In this document: one piece after another, positions 24,955-37,450 of the stretch
Numbering within the stretch: position 1 is the first letter of the stretch
Layout: every line of letters starts with the position of its first letter
Assembly: GCA_035610365.1 (NCBI GenBank)
Contig: CM069436.1
Location: 8,546,937 to 8,610,936 of the forward strand
Origin: Aquatica leii
Lineage: Eukaryota > Arthropoda > Insecta > Coleoptera > Lampyridae
DNA: 64,000 nucleotides
Reading direction: 5' to 3'
The notes under the pieces: generated by a model
The model's input: the letters and a program-made list of their open reading frames with translations, nothing else
What the model was told of the DNA's origin: nothing
Database searches by the model: none
Made by a program: the position numbers and the translations under genes

Positions 24955-27260
24955 TTGGAGAGAGGCTCGTGGATGGAGTGCGTCAAAACGGTAGAAATAT
25001 TAATAAGAGATCCCGTTTACATCTGTCAAACACCGAAGAAAAACAAGTTGCAAAACCCAAGTATAACAACAAAACTATTAATTTCAACAAAGAGTAAGAG
25101 GTTAAAAACGATGTAGAACCATAGCAGATAAATAGCAATTAAGGGTTCGCCAACAAATATCATAGTTAATAATAATGAGGCAGGCTCTTTAGATTAGGCA
25201 ACACTTCGTACATATAAACAAATCTATTGGTTTAACATCACATTCAAAATAAATTCACGTTGGTGAATACAATACAAGTGTCAAATATCACAGATTCGGT
25301 AAAACAGATGTTACAAGCTTATAGGTCTTACGAACCTTGCACGGCCAACGCACACAGTCGGAGATAGGGGAGGTTTAAGTGAATAATAATTAAGGGCGCC
25401 AGATCTTGTATAATTAACTCTTCTGCCTCGATCAAGACAGACGGTCCAAGCCTGTAACGAATTTTTAGGTTCGTAATCCTTGTTACTCTGATGTTCGGGT
25501 AACCATCATAAAAGAGAAAGGTATGATACCATAAAAGAAAGATGAAACAGGTATAAAAACTTTAATTTAGTAACGTAGATTATTAACAAGAGTATATCTA
25601 ATTCTCAATGCATAAATGCCAGAAGTATCGGCAACACACAATACAAAAGTTGAATCGAAGTGACTAGCGAAGAAAATTTCGTAGTAAATATTGTTCGTAC
25701 ACAGCATGCGATACACACAAAATAATTAATGAAACTACCTTAACGGTATTAAAACAATGATCGTAATTACGGAAATTAACATTAGCAAAAGTTCCGTGAG
25801 TGACTTTTCTGACAGCGATAAAATAATTAAATAAACTTACCCACAATCCAGTACCTACTTAATCGAAGAAAACGTTTTCCCAGGTGAGTCAGCCTGGAAT
25901 AAATTTGAATAGCAAGTCGTGTCAACACAATGACTCACGAAAGCAACATCTACAAAATTGTTAATTACTGCTAAAAGAAAGTACCTACACATAACTGAAC
26001 CCGATTATCGAATGCTGCTGTACACATTCAATGAAAGTTGGTTTCGCAGGTGGTTGCCGGATGAGTAAGATCTCGAAGAAAAGTTCTTGTCTTCGGTTTT
26101 TTAGTTTTAAACGTAGGCCTTATAGAGTTATACTCCTCCCATTAAGATATTTATCGATATTAATTCCTTATTATTCTTCATTGAATAGAAACATGTAGCC
26201 AAAGTGTGACGGAACTGCTATCAAATTAACAAAGAAATTACAAAAGAATCCTAACAAAACGGATGCAAATATCTTACCCTGCGACGAATAAATTACTGCA
26301 AACACGCAATGAGTTCACATTTTCATTAAAGAGGATGTTATTAGAAAACTTGCAGTCTCTAGGCGAAACAGGCCATTTTATGCAGTTGTCAGCTTAACGA
26401 CTTCGTCGTAAAAATGACAGTCACAAGAAAAGATCGGCAGAGGGCGTCAAAACCGGAATCTAATTTTAATTCAATATACAGGGTATTACGTTATAAAAAT
26501 TTTGCACGTAACACAGAGCACACTGTTTAATTAATTACATGCAAAAAAAGTTTTATACGTTCAGTTGTGCGTGCATACTACTGACAAAGTAAACAAAAGA
26601 AATTTTAAATAAGAAACAAAGTACTTACAATTTTGAGTTGAATATGCAATTAGCTAATGGCGCATCTAACACAAATTTTCTAAAATTGTTGAAAAGTAAA
26701 TTATTACATATATACAGCGTTACCACAAATAAATGACTCAATTTTATAGGATATGTTAAAAAAAACTCATGTGTGCAAAGTTTCCTAAACTTAGTGTAGT
26801 CATTTACAATTATAGCAATTGCAACGGTGGTTCAATATCCCCATCTAAACTGGGTTCGCTGAATACGCATCCAGAATAATTGTCAATAATCAATGCGCTT
26901 TATTAATTGTTCATAGGAATGTTCAAAGATGAAGGAACAGATAGCCCAAGTTAAAGGAACATGTAAAGGTAACCCACGTTAAAAGAACACGTGCCGGTAA
27001 CCAAAGTTGCTAATGATAAAATAGAAAAATGCATCTTTACCCTAACGAATTTCTCACAACGACCACATCCTAACAAGCAATTTATTATTCAAAATCAGCG
27101 TGGATGATTTAAGATACTTAAAAATGTGGAAACTCGCAGGCTTGATACTAGCACTTACGTGTGACTTTCTTAACGTACAAAGTGGAAGTAACCTTATTCG
27201 TTTCCGGTATGTAAAATGACGTATCATAGGGCAAAATTCCTACAGTACGAAAACTACACC
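24955..27260 (+). repeat. Dispersed repeat 'family X', long copy A
   Basis: Several segments match other places in the window in the same order and orientation. A block with GGTTCGCCAACAA and TTAGATTAGGCAACACTTCG near 25140-25210 parallels 54670-54740. A block with GTTACCACAAATAA near 26720 parallels 54915. A block with TTCATAGGAATG...CCAAAGTTGCTA and TACCCTAACGAATTTCTCAC near 26915-27060 parallels 51080-51180 and 55125-55250. Continuation to 27260 (CCAAAATGATTTTAACATAACG) matches 51285-51305. No coding domain was recognised. It may be LTR-derived or a large non-autonomous element; copy A holds about 1.3 kb more than copy C between shared blocks. Confidence 0.55.
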
Positions 27261-27344
27261 AAAATGATTTTAACATAACGCCGTACTTCAAGCTCAATAC
27301 TAGAGCTGGTGTTAGCTGCGAAAGGGTCAAAATTCATTCAATCC

Positions 27345-27975
27345 GGGAGATATAGGCGAATCAATTACTGTTTTGCTGCATTGCAGAAGGTGTGTTTTTG
27401 CTTCCTTATTGTATTTTTAAAGACAAAAACCATAAAGAGGATTGGAAGGATGGAATGCCCCCGGGATTTCGTAAAGTAGTGTGCCAGAAGTCGACCTAAG
27501 TAAATTAGATATTTTTTGATTGCCTCCAAAATTATTTCTGTCCAAGGAAACCAGCTAAAACGTGTTTGTTAACAGTCGATGGTCATACGTTCCATACTAC
27601 GAATGTTGAAATGTTGGAATTCGCTGAAAAAATAGCGTCATTCACCTTTGCTTTTCTCAGCATACAACTTACTACCTTCAAGTACTCAATCCCGTTTCTT
27701 TTTCAAGTCGTTGACGGGGTATCACTATGAATTGTGCAGAAATTGTGTAAGGAGTACTCTCAATAGAAAACTAAACAGGATGGAGTGGAAAGCTCATTGG
27801 GCGAAGCACGGGAGCGAGCTGCAACAGTACAAAACTCAATCTTACCTTTTGAATCAACGGGAATGGTGTTTTTCAATGAGGGGTTATACCATATTATGCG
27901 TTTTTGGCCGAAGAAACGATTTATGCAGCAATTTATGCTGAACTTGTTCAACAAAGAAAAGACAATCTACAAATT
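27345..27975 (+). pseudogene. Pogo-like DDE transposase fragment, tandem copy A
   Basis: The + strand translation shows, over three frames, parts of a pogo/Tigger-type DDE transposase. They are GESITVLLHC at about 27350, KNHKEDWKDGMPPG at about 27430, then PRKPAKTCLLTVDGHTFHTT with the second catalytic Asp at about 27545-27600. They are followed by a changed third-Asp region (HTTYYLQVLN where LQPLD is expected), FFKSLTGYHYELCRN, and a C-terminal piece (AATVQNSILPFESTG). Stops and frame changes are frequent. The copy begins and ends abruptly and is followed directly by a second, overlapping copy. Confidence 0.8.
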
Positions 27976-28024
27976 ATTGCAGTTCGGAAAGTATTGCGCG
28001 AGTTACATGAATGTCAAGACAAAC

Positions 28025-29235
28025 AATTCACAATTATTTTAACCTACTTGGACCACCCGGTTCTGTATTTAATTCTGATGAAGCCGGATTTCAGCTCAAT
28101 ACCATAGCTGGGGAAGTCTTTGTCTTAGTAAGTCCGAAAGGAAAAGATGAAACAAGGTGTGTTTTTGCTGCTTTACTGTGTTTTTAAAAACAAAGATCAT
28201 AAAGAGGAGTGGAAGGGTGGAATGCTCTCAGGATCACGTATAGTAATGAGCGAGAAGTGAGCCTACGGAAATTCGATTGTTTTGATAGTCTCTAAGGTTA
28301 TTTCTGCCCTAGAAAACCAGCTGTAATATGTTTGTTAACAGTCTATGGTCATACGTTCCTACACTACTAATGCTGAAATGTTGGAACTCGCTGAAGAAAA
28401 TGCCATCATTCTCTTTTGCTTGCCTTTTTTAAGTCGTTGACGGGTATTATTATGAATCATGCAGAAATTTCATAAGGAGCACTCCCATTAGAAAACTAAA
28501 CAGAATGCAGTTCGGAAAATTATTGCAACAGCAAAAAACACTATCTCAGCTTTTAAATCAACTGGAACTGTGTTCTTCAATGAGGGAGTTATGTCAGATT
28601 ATCGTTTTTGGCTGAGGAAACGATCTATTAAGCAACTTCAGCTGAACCTGTTCAACAAGAAGAGGACAATTCACAAATCAGTCAGTATGAACCAAGAAAT
28701 AAAGTTCTAAATCCAAAACTTCGTGGAAACGGTTTCTTCCCAATCAAGAGATCACAACCAGGTTCATCTGGTACTCAGCCTAACATGGCTACATCATTCA
28801 AAATAACTGCCATTGAAGACATTACACCCAGAAAGGCATTGGATAAAAACTCTCTAGTTCCCAGTTAATATAGTAGCAAAAAGAAGTAGACAAACAGTAG
28901 AAGTTATAACAACCCTTCATACATCTAAGAAAGGAAGTGGCATCGAAAAGGAACGCCACGAAAACTGCCAGGAAGAAAAATTCTGCTAAAGTACGACCAA
29001 GTAGTCCACTGGATCATGAGATATTGCTGAATGTTTCGTCAGCTTAAGAAGACAGTCTTAGTGATTATGAGAGAACGAATTTGTAGGTTGTAAGGAAAAC
29101 TACTGCGTGACCAAAAGGATGGATGATTGGCTGCAACGCGTACCATGCCGCCATGGTTTGCACGATGATGGCACTTCAGTTTAGATCTTATGCCAAGAAT
29201 TCGGTAGCAAGATAGCACTAAAGGGGTAGACAAAT
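28025..29235 (+). pseudogene. Pogo-like DDE transposase fragment, tandem copy B
   Basis: This copy starts at the first catalytic Asp region (VFNSDEAGFQLNTIAGEVFV, about 28065-28130) and runs through KGKDETRCVFAALLCF. The second-Asp region has Asp changed to Tyr (LLTVYGHTF) and the third-Asp segment is deleted. C-terminal pieces follow (FLAEETIY, PVQQEEDN), with a basic Ser/Lys-rich tail and a decayed cysteine cluster near 29070-29150 (NEFVGCKENYC...DDWLQ) like the small zinc-binding tail found in some pogo transposases. Corresponding points of copies A and B are about 767 bp apart (27390 and 28157). The arrangement is best explained by a tandem duplication or by two truncated insertions. Neither copy can encode a functional enzyme. 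Confidence 0.8.
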
Positions 29236-31750
29236 TGCTAGGGTTCATCTCTCCTCTTTGCCAATCGTTTATATATTTTTTGTTCTTTTGTTATTTATTT
29301 TATTTGAGCCAAAGGAAAGGAACTAGTTTCTTTATGTTTCAAATTTTTTTCATAATTTTGTTTTGTTAAATAAAGAAGTTATTTTGAGTTCAAAAAGTTG
29401 GTCAACACTTTTCTCTTTACCCTACCAAAAATAGAGCGATTCATCAAAGACAAAAAACACATAAAATTTTACATAATATACATAATTTGTAATAAACGAT
29501 TCGTATAATTACATTGAAAAGGATGGCCCAAATCTAATAATCAATGTTTGTTAATCCTTGTACAAAAAAAAATAAAATTGGTAACGTGCTGAAAACATGA
29601 ACACGCCAAACGAAGAATATATAAAACTAAACTTGTGTAACATAAAAATTAATTAAATACGTGCGACGCCGCAATAGTTGCATTATTGATTTTGTAACGT
29701 AATTAATCATTTCTGGTAGAAAATCCAAAATGGCCGCTTAAAAGCGTATACTTTTTTTCCGCAAACGCAATTAAAGTTTTTGCAAGAAAAATAATACACG
29801 TTTTGTTTTATATATATTAAAAAAAAAGTTTTAAAATTTTATTACATCGGTGGGTTGTTTTAAAAGAATAATAAAATTTAATAACCAAAATAACAATACT
29901 AAGAGAGAATGAGAATAATTTAAAAACGCTGAATTACAACAAAAACTAATTTCAACTTTTTAATTAAATTTCAAATCTGGTAGAGAACACTTGCGTTGTA
30001 AATTAACGTTTTAATAGTCGTTTCTGTCTGTTTTTGTAAGTTGCATTTTGTTCCTCGTCGTGTGTGGAAAATTTACCATCTAAAATGCATCTAAATAATT
30101 AATATTATTTCGAGAAAATTGAAGGCGTTGTTTGTTAGAAAATCGTAATTGAGTTTGAGGACGTGTAGCGAATTTTAAATTTTCCACGGTTGTAGTTGAT
30201 TCGAGATTATTATTACGTTTTCGTTTCTACCTTCTTTTATCACAAAATCATTACTTTCGCGCAAGTGATTTATGCAACTGCAGGCATTAATTAAGCTTAC
30301 ATTTTACTTGATTTACACCGTTCTAAAACGGACATTTTTCCAACAATAACAGATTTTCTCTTGTAAAACGACCTTTTGCGCTGAAACTTTCAGTGACAGT
30401 TTTGCATGTGCAATGATATTTACGCTATGCTGTAACGCCGGAAGTTATATTTTGTTTTCTAACTGGAGCGTAACGACTAACATTTACACTTTTTATTTAT
30501 AAAAATTTTATTTACGTTATTTGGTGCATTTCCTAATTTTTCCGCGCGGTTCCGTGGTTGTTTTTACAAAAATTCGTCTCTGTCTAATGAAACGTAGCGT
30601 CGCGACGCATCGATTTTGTGCAATACGGAAAATTATATTCAGTTATGGAACATTTTTAATTATATTCCAATAATACAATGTAAGGAACTACTTCGTTTTA
30701 CACTATTTCAAAAGTCGATTATAAACTTTTTATCGTTCTTCTTTTTATGTCTGCGCTCAACTACTTTAGTCATTTTAAAAAATTTGTTTTGTTGTGCACT
30801 AAATCGAAACGATGCACTTTAGTTCAGAATAAATTTGCAGTTTCTCGCTATAATTTTAATTTTTTAGATTATTTATTTTTTATGAAACTCAAAATCCTTC
30901 AGCTTAGGAAAAATGATGAGATTTGTAAGAATACGATAATTAAATCTAAAAATAAAAAGATAATGAGAAAACTGACATGCAAATGGCAATTTATCCAAGT
31001 CAAAAAGTGTACTAACAAAACGAGTTTATCTTAATCGGTAATTACAATTTTTCTTCAAATAATCTATAGAAAGTACCGGAGAAAGCTTTACACGATTTAA
31101 TTTTTTTTTATTTGCAGTTTAAAAAAATTACATTCTCTTATAATTTATTCTTGTATGAATGCGGAAATTCAATGTGATTGTGATTGATTGTGTAATTAAC
31201 TTTTGTATTTATTTCTTTTTTTACGATTCAACTAAATTAAAAATAATCACGGCAGCCGCGAGAACATCAAAAAAAAAAAGATTGATATTCTAATTTAAAA
31301 TTTTAAATGTGAAACATGGTTTTGCATTTTTTGTTGTTATGTCGTAGACCACCCTTTTAAATGTCGATTTTAAAATTTTATTGGGTCGTATATATTCATG
31401 AAATTTTTAAAGGCAATTATAGATGATGGTTAAATACACAGGGTGATTTGTAGTTAAATAATAAACTTGAAATGTTTGTAGGTATTAATATTTTGTTTGG
31501 GTTTTAAAGTCTTCATTAGGTTAATTAAAACGTTGAACCTTTGAGGCACTTATAAAGAATGATTTTTAATTAGAATAAAATTATTTATTTTCGTTTATTT
31601 AGTGGATTAAAATTTAGCGAAGAAAACGAGAACGAAGCTTTTTGTCATTTGTGGAATTTTCAAATTTGGGATTCAAAATGGTATTAACGGACTTTTCTGA
31701 ACGAATCAAATTGATTGGGCAAAGATTTCTTTTGATGCACTTGACAAATA
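29236..31750. other. AT-rich DNA without recognisable gene
   Basis: Long AT-rich stretch with only short low-complexity frames. I saw no repeat shared with the rest of the window and no exon signature. Confidence 0.45.
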
Positions 31751-31754
31751 AATT

Positions 31755-32290
31755 TGTCGAATGACAAGATAGCGATCCTAACCCGCAACATAAAAAGGTC
31801 CACAGCAGTACACAAGTAATAATCTAAGTCAGCTAATTAACAAAGGGAATAAGATACTTTAGTTATGTTTTATTAGTACAGCTCAAATTAAGATAATATT
31901 ACAAGAGTACGCAAAAGACCGACGAGATCTAGATTGACTCGTAATCATACATCCTTAAAAGATGAAACGTAATGTAAGGAACGGATATCACAACTAATTA
32001 TTTCAAATACAAACGTGTTTCTGAGATCAAACAAAAATAACCTTCTAATCACTTTACATAAGTTATTCTACGTAGTCTTGCATTGATAAATAGTTCACGT
32101 AAGTGAGAAACTATTCAGCGACCCCCAATTGATTTCTTGATTTTCTTAATAACGTGGTGGGTATCGGAAGTGGAAGTAGAATAATCTTCCGATTTATAAA
32201 ATCACTACTTACTAACACGACATCCAAGAATTACATGAAGGGGAACTTTACACGTTGCTCAAAGCAACTACGTATCTAACACGAGTTTCA
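31755..32290. repeat. Possible dispersed repeat shared with 22190-22790
   Basis: Starts with ACAAGATAGCG and shares short ordered words with the other copy, including the later GATCTAGA. No coding motif is visible. Confidence is low because no alignment was computed. Confidence 0.3.
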
Positions 32291-32649
32291 TAAACGTGGT
32301 ACATGGCGTGCTACAATCATGCAAACAAAATCTGAACTTACTCTTGCAAGATTTTTCAAAGTATATTCATTTAAACAACAATTTTCATAATCTCTGTGAC
32401 ACTGAAATTGCAACATCAGGAAGGGATATGAGTTTTGTGACCAAATTTTTTACTACTTCATTACGTGAGTATTTCTAGCGATTCTTTGTTAATTTTGATA
32501 TTGTTGTTTTTTATGGTTTTGTCTAGAATGTGACAGCGTGAAAAAAACTCTATTTTTACTCATTACACTTATAGTAGATTGTATAGGCTAGTGGATTTGT
32601 ATTAATCAGTTAACGATTGAAATTTTATTATTTTTATTCAGTCTATAAG

Positions 32650-32930
32650 AGCAATGCAGTTTTTTATATGTTAGATATGATAATGGAAGAAGACAAAATT
32701 AGAAGGGGAAGATAGAGAAGTGTACGGAACAGGCAAAGAAAAGATCTACAAGACAAGGAAATACACAAGAAGTGACAAACAATATGATAACACAACAGCT
32801 ACAGATAAAGAGGAGTTTGGCAAGATAGAAATTGAAAGGGTATTAAATGAGACAACAAACACCAAGTACCTATAGACGCCATCTCTACCAAATTATTAAA
32901 AGCGAACGAAAAATATTCAATAAAAAGAAT
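32650..32930 (+). pseudogene. Small non-LTR retrotransposon fragment
   Basis: The + strand gives FGKIEIERVLNETTN followed, after a frame change, by PIDAISTKLLKANE. Together they resemble the region before and at the 'P-x-D-G-I-P-x-E-L-L-K' motif of non-LTR reverse transcriptases (fingers domain). The piece is short, lacks the catalytic Asp residues and is broken by stops. Confidence 0.4.
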
Positions 32931-33179
32931 TTATATATCAAATAAAAAGATACGGGAGAGCGCAAAAATTTTGTAATTCTGGACACAGGAAGTTATAATA
33001 GAAAAACCGAAAAAAAGCGATCTTACTCGATGCGAAAATTTGAGATCCATAATCATATTCTTCCGGAATTGGCTCTGCGTGGTCGTTGATCTTTGGTTCG
33101 TAAACAATCCGTTGGTATCTTGACTTGCCATCTTTAGGTCTTCCTGGTTTGAGCTGCTGTATTCCACTGGGTGGTTTCA

Positions 33180-34640
33180 GTTTCGATTTTTGACTGTTTA
33201 TACCTGCTTTTTGTAACGCGTTTTGGTGCCCATGACTGATTATTTGTACAGTTTACCGCATCCGGTAAAAGTACCGTTATCGGTTTTCTATTTTTAGTAT
33301 TCCGCTTCGGTGCATCTACCGTGGCTACGTCTTTGGTTGGTATTGTTTGTGAGGTTGTTGTTGTGGAGGATAGTGCTGGTTTTTATGCTGTTGGTAGTCT
33401 CTGTGTATCACCTGCAGTGTTGAGACTATTTGGCAATTTCTTGATTTCAATTGGTTTTCTGATGATTCTGTGGTTAAAACGCGCAATGACTTGTTTCGTC
33501 AAAATTGATTTCATGAGAAATTTTTCTCACATTGTTAGTGATGTTGATTTTTGGTTTATTACGGCGTTGTGCTTTTTTTTACGCTTTTTGTTAGTTTACC
33601 CTACTTAGCAGCCATCACAATCTTTGCAAGGAATTTTGTAGAGCTCTTGTGATTCCAAATCTATCTTGGTTTTTGGAAGAATTTGATTCATCTTTTTTAC
33701 GGTGTTGAAAGTGGTCTGAATGTTGTGTTTCCTTAAAACTTTGCTGAACTCATCTGTGGAGCCTTCTATGCATGGAAGAAAACCTGCGGCATCTGGTTCC
33801 TTTTTATCTTTTTCTGTATCTTTGTTTCGACGTGGTTTTAACGTCCTTCTGATGTCGTCTTTACAGAATCCGTTTTTTTAGTGCGGATTGTGTCTTCTGC
33901 ATTTCTAGTTGTTTGTGTTCTTTGTCAGTTAGATGTTCTGATCTTGTGATGAGTGTGTTTACAACTGACGGATGGTAAAGAGACTTGGCGTTCAAGTATC
34001 GGTCCATATGCGATGGTTTTTGATAAACGGCGTTAGACGTCTTTTTTACCAGTACATTATGAATTGGTAGTTGATTTTTTTTTTTGTTTCTATTGTGAAC
34101 TTAATTCCGTTAAGATGGTCAATGAAATTGTTAAGTTTATTTGTTCCGTGTGTCCAGATAATAAAAGTGTCATCCACGTATCGTACCCAGAGTTTTGGTT
34201 TGAGTATAATATAATTCCCGTCCGCCATGGACAAATTTGCTACTACGAGTAACAGCGGTGAGCCCATAGGTGCTCCTACCATTTGTAGTAGGTATTTTTG
34301 AGGCAATGTTTAGTTAACTCGATTATGTCTTCTCGTAATTGAGTTTTTCTCGTATTATTTCGATTGTTTTGTCTATCAGAACGTTAATGGCTTTTGTCGA
34401 CCGGTAGGATGATGATGTCTTTCATTGCCTTTAGTTTTTTCAGTGGTAGGTTTTCTTCACGTAACAAATTGTTTTTTGTTATCTTGTCGTATGGTGTCTG
34501 CTGATGGCGTGCTTCGACTGGAATCTCGGATGATGATACGGTATAGTTGAACCCTATAGTTAGAACTGTTTTGGCGTTGTCGTGTAGTGAAAAACTGCAT
34601 ACGTTGTAGACGAGTTTTTTTATATCTAAGAGATTGACGT
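33180..34640 (-). pseudogene. Penelope-like element, internally deleted copy
   Basis: On the minus strand the copy begins near 34640 with an N-terminal region ending in KLKAMKDIIILPVDKS, the 'LPADKG' block before the reverse transcriptase. The fingers and palm A region is deleted. The reading resumes with LQMVGAPMGSPLLLVVAN (motif B) and LWVRYVDDTFIIW with an intact YVDD (motif C) at about 34170-34215. A VYQKPSHMDRYLN block follows near 34030. The linker is out of frame in places, and YKIPCKDCDG near 33620-33650 marks the start of the GIY-YIG domain; the YIG half is lost. Decayed C-terminal sequence reaches about 33180. Internal deletion plus stops make it inactive. Confidence 0.8.
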
Positions 34641-34734
34641 TATCCTCTGGTTACCAGAAAAAATTAGCATAGAGACGCGAGTTTGGAAATGATGACTACT
34701 ATTCCCAGAATTACTCCTAATTATGGTGAATTAG

Positions 34735-35565
34735 GTTATGAGACACATAGAAGGTAAAAAAATACTTTTGTACACGTCTTGGATGACCTAGAATTTACTG
34801 ACGATGTCTGTTGATTCACACCAAGCAAAAAAGCAATGCAAAAAAATTTGACAAACTGAAAATGCAAGTAGAGGAGGTTTAACTATAAATTAATGGAAAT
34901 AAAATGAAAATATTACTACAAGCAGCCAAAGGGGTACACTCGATACACATTGATTTAAAAAAGGCAATTAATTTTGTTGCTTAGGCAGCATGTTAGAGGC
35001 TAATGCTGTTACAGAGAAAAACATCAATAGAAGAATAGTTCAATCACAATCTGATAAGGAACATCTGTAACCAGCAGCTATGAGTTTTTTTAGAAGAAGA
35101 AAAAATTGAGAAAACAATCAGAAGAAGACAATGTTAAGAGATAGGCCATACGCTGAGGAAACCAAACATTTTAATGCGTAAGGAAAATGGAAAAGAGGTA
35201 GACCAAAGAACAGATAGAAACGAATCATTCTAAAGGATGGGGATCAGCTAAATTTATGACAGGACAGAAATAGATTAAATAGCATGGTTTAAACAATACT
35301 TCTTACAACAACGGACCAATTCAACGACGCATAAGATAAGTGGAGCAGTAAAATAACAAGATGGTAAGAAGAAGCGTGGTAACGTTAGTGCGACGACATA
35401 AAGAGATGCCCGTAGCTAAACTAGTATCAAACAGCCCAGAACAAAAAAAATTGGACAGACATGAACGAGACCTACATCGTATCGATGAAGAGAGCTTAAC
35501 TGAAGAAGAAGAAAGACAAAGCAATCTTCTCATCTACACTGCTTTAGAAACGCCATAGGCTCACT
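34735..35565 (+). pseudogene. RTE-like non-LTR retrotransposon 3' fragment
   Basis: The + strand reads HVLDDLEFTDDVC at about 34775-34815, corresponding to the 'LDDLxFADD' motif C of the reverse transcriptase with Ala changed to Thr. A thumb-like stretch follows (KKAMQKK, then KAINFV in another frame). Near 35170-35200 comes GKWKRGRPKNR, the basic 'RGRPxxRW' signature near the C-terminus of this group. Stops and shifts are frequent. The later frame at 35361-35558 (65 codons, Glu-rich end) may be the tail of the element but has no assignable motif. Confidence 0.6.
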
Positions 35566-35689
35566 TTGCTTCTTTAGAAGAAGTAGCAAAAAGAAGATAC
35601 TACTTGTAAATTTGGAATTGTGGACTCACATTGATTTCAAAAATTATTGAACCTATACAGTTTAGTTTTATCCACGATGAGGTAGCTTA

Positions 35690-36130
35690 AGAAAAGGTTT
35701 GCAGTAGTATTCTGGTGTTTCTTACGATAAAACTCAAAGCTTTGGAGAGGGGGGCGGAAAAAGTAACTAATAGAATTTAACCTGACTTTGATGTGCCAAT
35801 TAGAATCTGTTAAAAAGGAGCCAAAACGAGAAAAAGATTCCAGGTGCTCGTTTCCACCTGACAACACTTAAGGAAGACAATTTCTTTTTCTGGTATATTG
35901 TAAGTCGTTGCGGTAGCGAAGTTAAATTTAATTAATTCAATTAAGTTCAACGATTGAACGATTACATATACTAAGTTTATACAAATTGACAAGCCAGGAG
36001 CACAGTCGGCCAACCGTCAAAGCCTGAATAATTTGGATGATAAATAAAAAAACAGCGTAAACTACTTGTGACAGCAAGCGTATACTTGGTCGTCGTACAT
36101 ATGATCGAAACTAAACATTTTTAAATACAG
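35690..36130 (+). repeat. Dispersed repeat 'family X', copy D (partial)
   Basis: The block from about 35770 (TTGATGTGCCAATTAGAATC) through GAGCCAAAACGAG and CGTTTCCACCTGACAACACT parallels 54490-54565, where the same order of words occurs with substitutions. A weaker parallel exists near 24980-25035. Only this internal part is recognisable; ends are unclear. Confidence 0.45.
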
Positions 36131-36589
36131 AAAAAGGGTACTTACATGCTGACTGTGCTGCTAGCGCTAGTGGCATATCTCTAAAAAGCTGGAAAATAGT
36201 ATCTTATCGTAGTATAACAAATAAGGTTATATTTGATATTACAACACAATGTACTCTAAACTTCCAATTTTATATATCAAATTAAATCTGTAAGCGGAAC
36301 AGGTGCGCTACTAAATCTTTAAGATATTTTACCAACGAAGAATATTATGAATTTGACTTCCCCATTTAATAGATAACAGTAACTAACACGTTCGCATCTA
36401 GTGGGCAACGATGATTACGTAAGCTCTTGCATTAGACCATTAAAACATTAAAAATAATCTCTGAATGGAGTAATTATCAGTAATTAAAGGAATTCTTGAA
36501 GTTATCAAGTGATAAAGTGCTATTGAAGATGAACTTTTGCCTTAGCGATTCTTTCGCATTCAACTATTGAATTTTTTAACAAATAATTA

Positions 36590-37450
36590 TTTTCGGGTTT
36601 TGAACCGCGTTCCATATTTACACTTTTCACAAAATTTATAAAACTTACAAACTTTGAAAAATTTACAATGTTTGACGTTTCGACAGTCATGTAGCTGTCT
36701 TCTTCAGAAAAAACTGAAACTGAAGATATATGATCATGAAAAGCCTTTATATTACGCCGTTCGGGTCAATGGTTAGTGACGGTTCCGATTCATTAGTTTT
36801 CCGGAACATGTTTTTTCATATTGGCGCTAGATCGATTCTATTATCCCTATTAAAATTGTCGTACTTCTGGATTTCAATGGCCAGAAGTTTTGGGATTTAG
36901 CCAACATTGTTGCCTCTTCAAATTTTATCGTGTGACCGGTGTCTAAAAAGTGTTCTGCAACAGCAGATCTTGTGTTATGTTTCTTTGTATCCGCTTTATG
37001 TTCTTTTAATCTGGTAGCTATGTTGCGCCCCGTTTGTTCTATGTAAGCCAGCCCACACGAACAAGGGATGTGGTAGGCCCCTGGTTCCTCGAGTCGTGCT
37101 TTTGTTTCTTTTGATTGTGAGAAATTGGCGGATATTTTATTTGTTGCAGTGAAGATCACTTTGATATTTTTCCCTCTAAGTATCCTGGCTATTTTATCCG
37201 TGCAGCCTTTTATGTAAGGAAGGAAGGAAGTTGCCACGGGTTTTTCCTTCTTTGGTTTTCCCTTACTGTGTTTGTTAATTGCTCGATATATGTCTGCTTT
37301 TCTGAAACCGTTTTTTATTAAAGTGTTTGTTAGGTAACCTAGCTCGGTCTTTAACGTGTTCGGTTCACTGATCGCCTTGACCCTATGTACTAAAGTTTTT
37401 AGAACTGCAAACTTCTGAGCTGGATGATGATGTGATTCGGCGTGAGGAGG
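36590..37450 (-). pseudogene. Inverted Penelope-like half: linker, GIY-YIG and 3' end
   Basis: The minus-strand frame is open from 37630 down to 36827, but only the part below about 37450 is Penelope-derived; the first ~60 codons read through the opposite-strand reverse transcriptase. It encodes [14 protein letters not shown], a linker with TNTLIKNGFRKADIYRAI, SFLPYIKGCTDKIARILRG, then the endonuclease YHIPCSCGLAYIEQTGR followed by RLKEHKADTKKHNTRSAVAE. The usual Gly of YIGQTG is Glu here. The 3' untranslated part (36590-36826) carries a hammerhead-like motif. This half is almost a mirror image of 37840-38735, so the locus is a large inverted repeat. Confidence 0.88.
36674..36707 (-). ncRNA. 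Hammerhead-ribozyme-like core in Penelope 3' end (left arm)
   Basis: On the minus strand the sequence is CTGAAGA, one A, GACAG, an 8-nt loop, CTGTC, then GAAACGTC. This matches the hammerhead order CUGANGA, helix II, GAAA, short helix III, and a GUC cleavage triplet. Helix II has five pairs. There is one extra nucleotide between the core and helix II, as in the copy at 61796-61841. Helix I is weak (about three A-T pairs). Penelope-like elements are known to carry such motifs. Activity is not shown. Confidence 0.6.

Noticed and set aside
27148..27330. Minus-strand frame with FRTVGILPYDTSFYIPET, faintly like a pogo transposase C-terminus
   Set aside because: The same DNA aligns with family X copy B (51250-51310), and the protein resemblance is too short to support a separate element.
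33321..33608. 95-codon hydrophobic + strand frame resembling a small membrane protein
   Set aside because: It lies antisense to decayed Penelope C-terminal sequence; the hydrophobicity comes from reading A-rich sequence in reverse.
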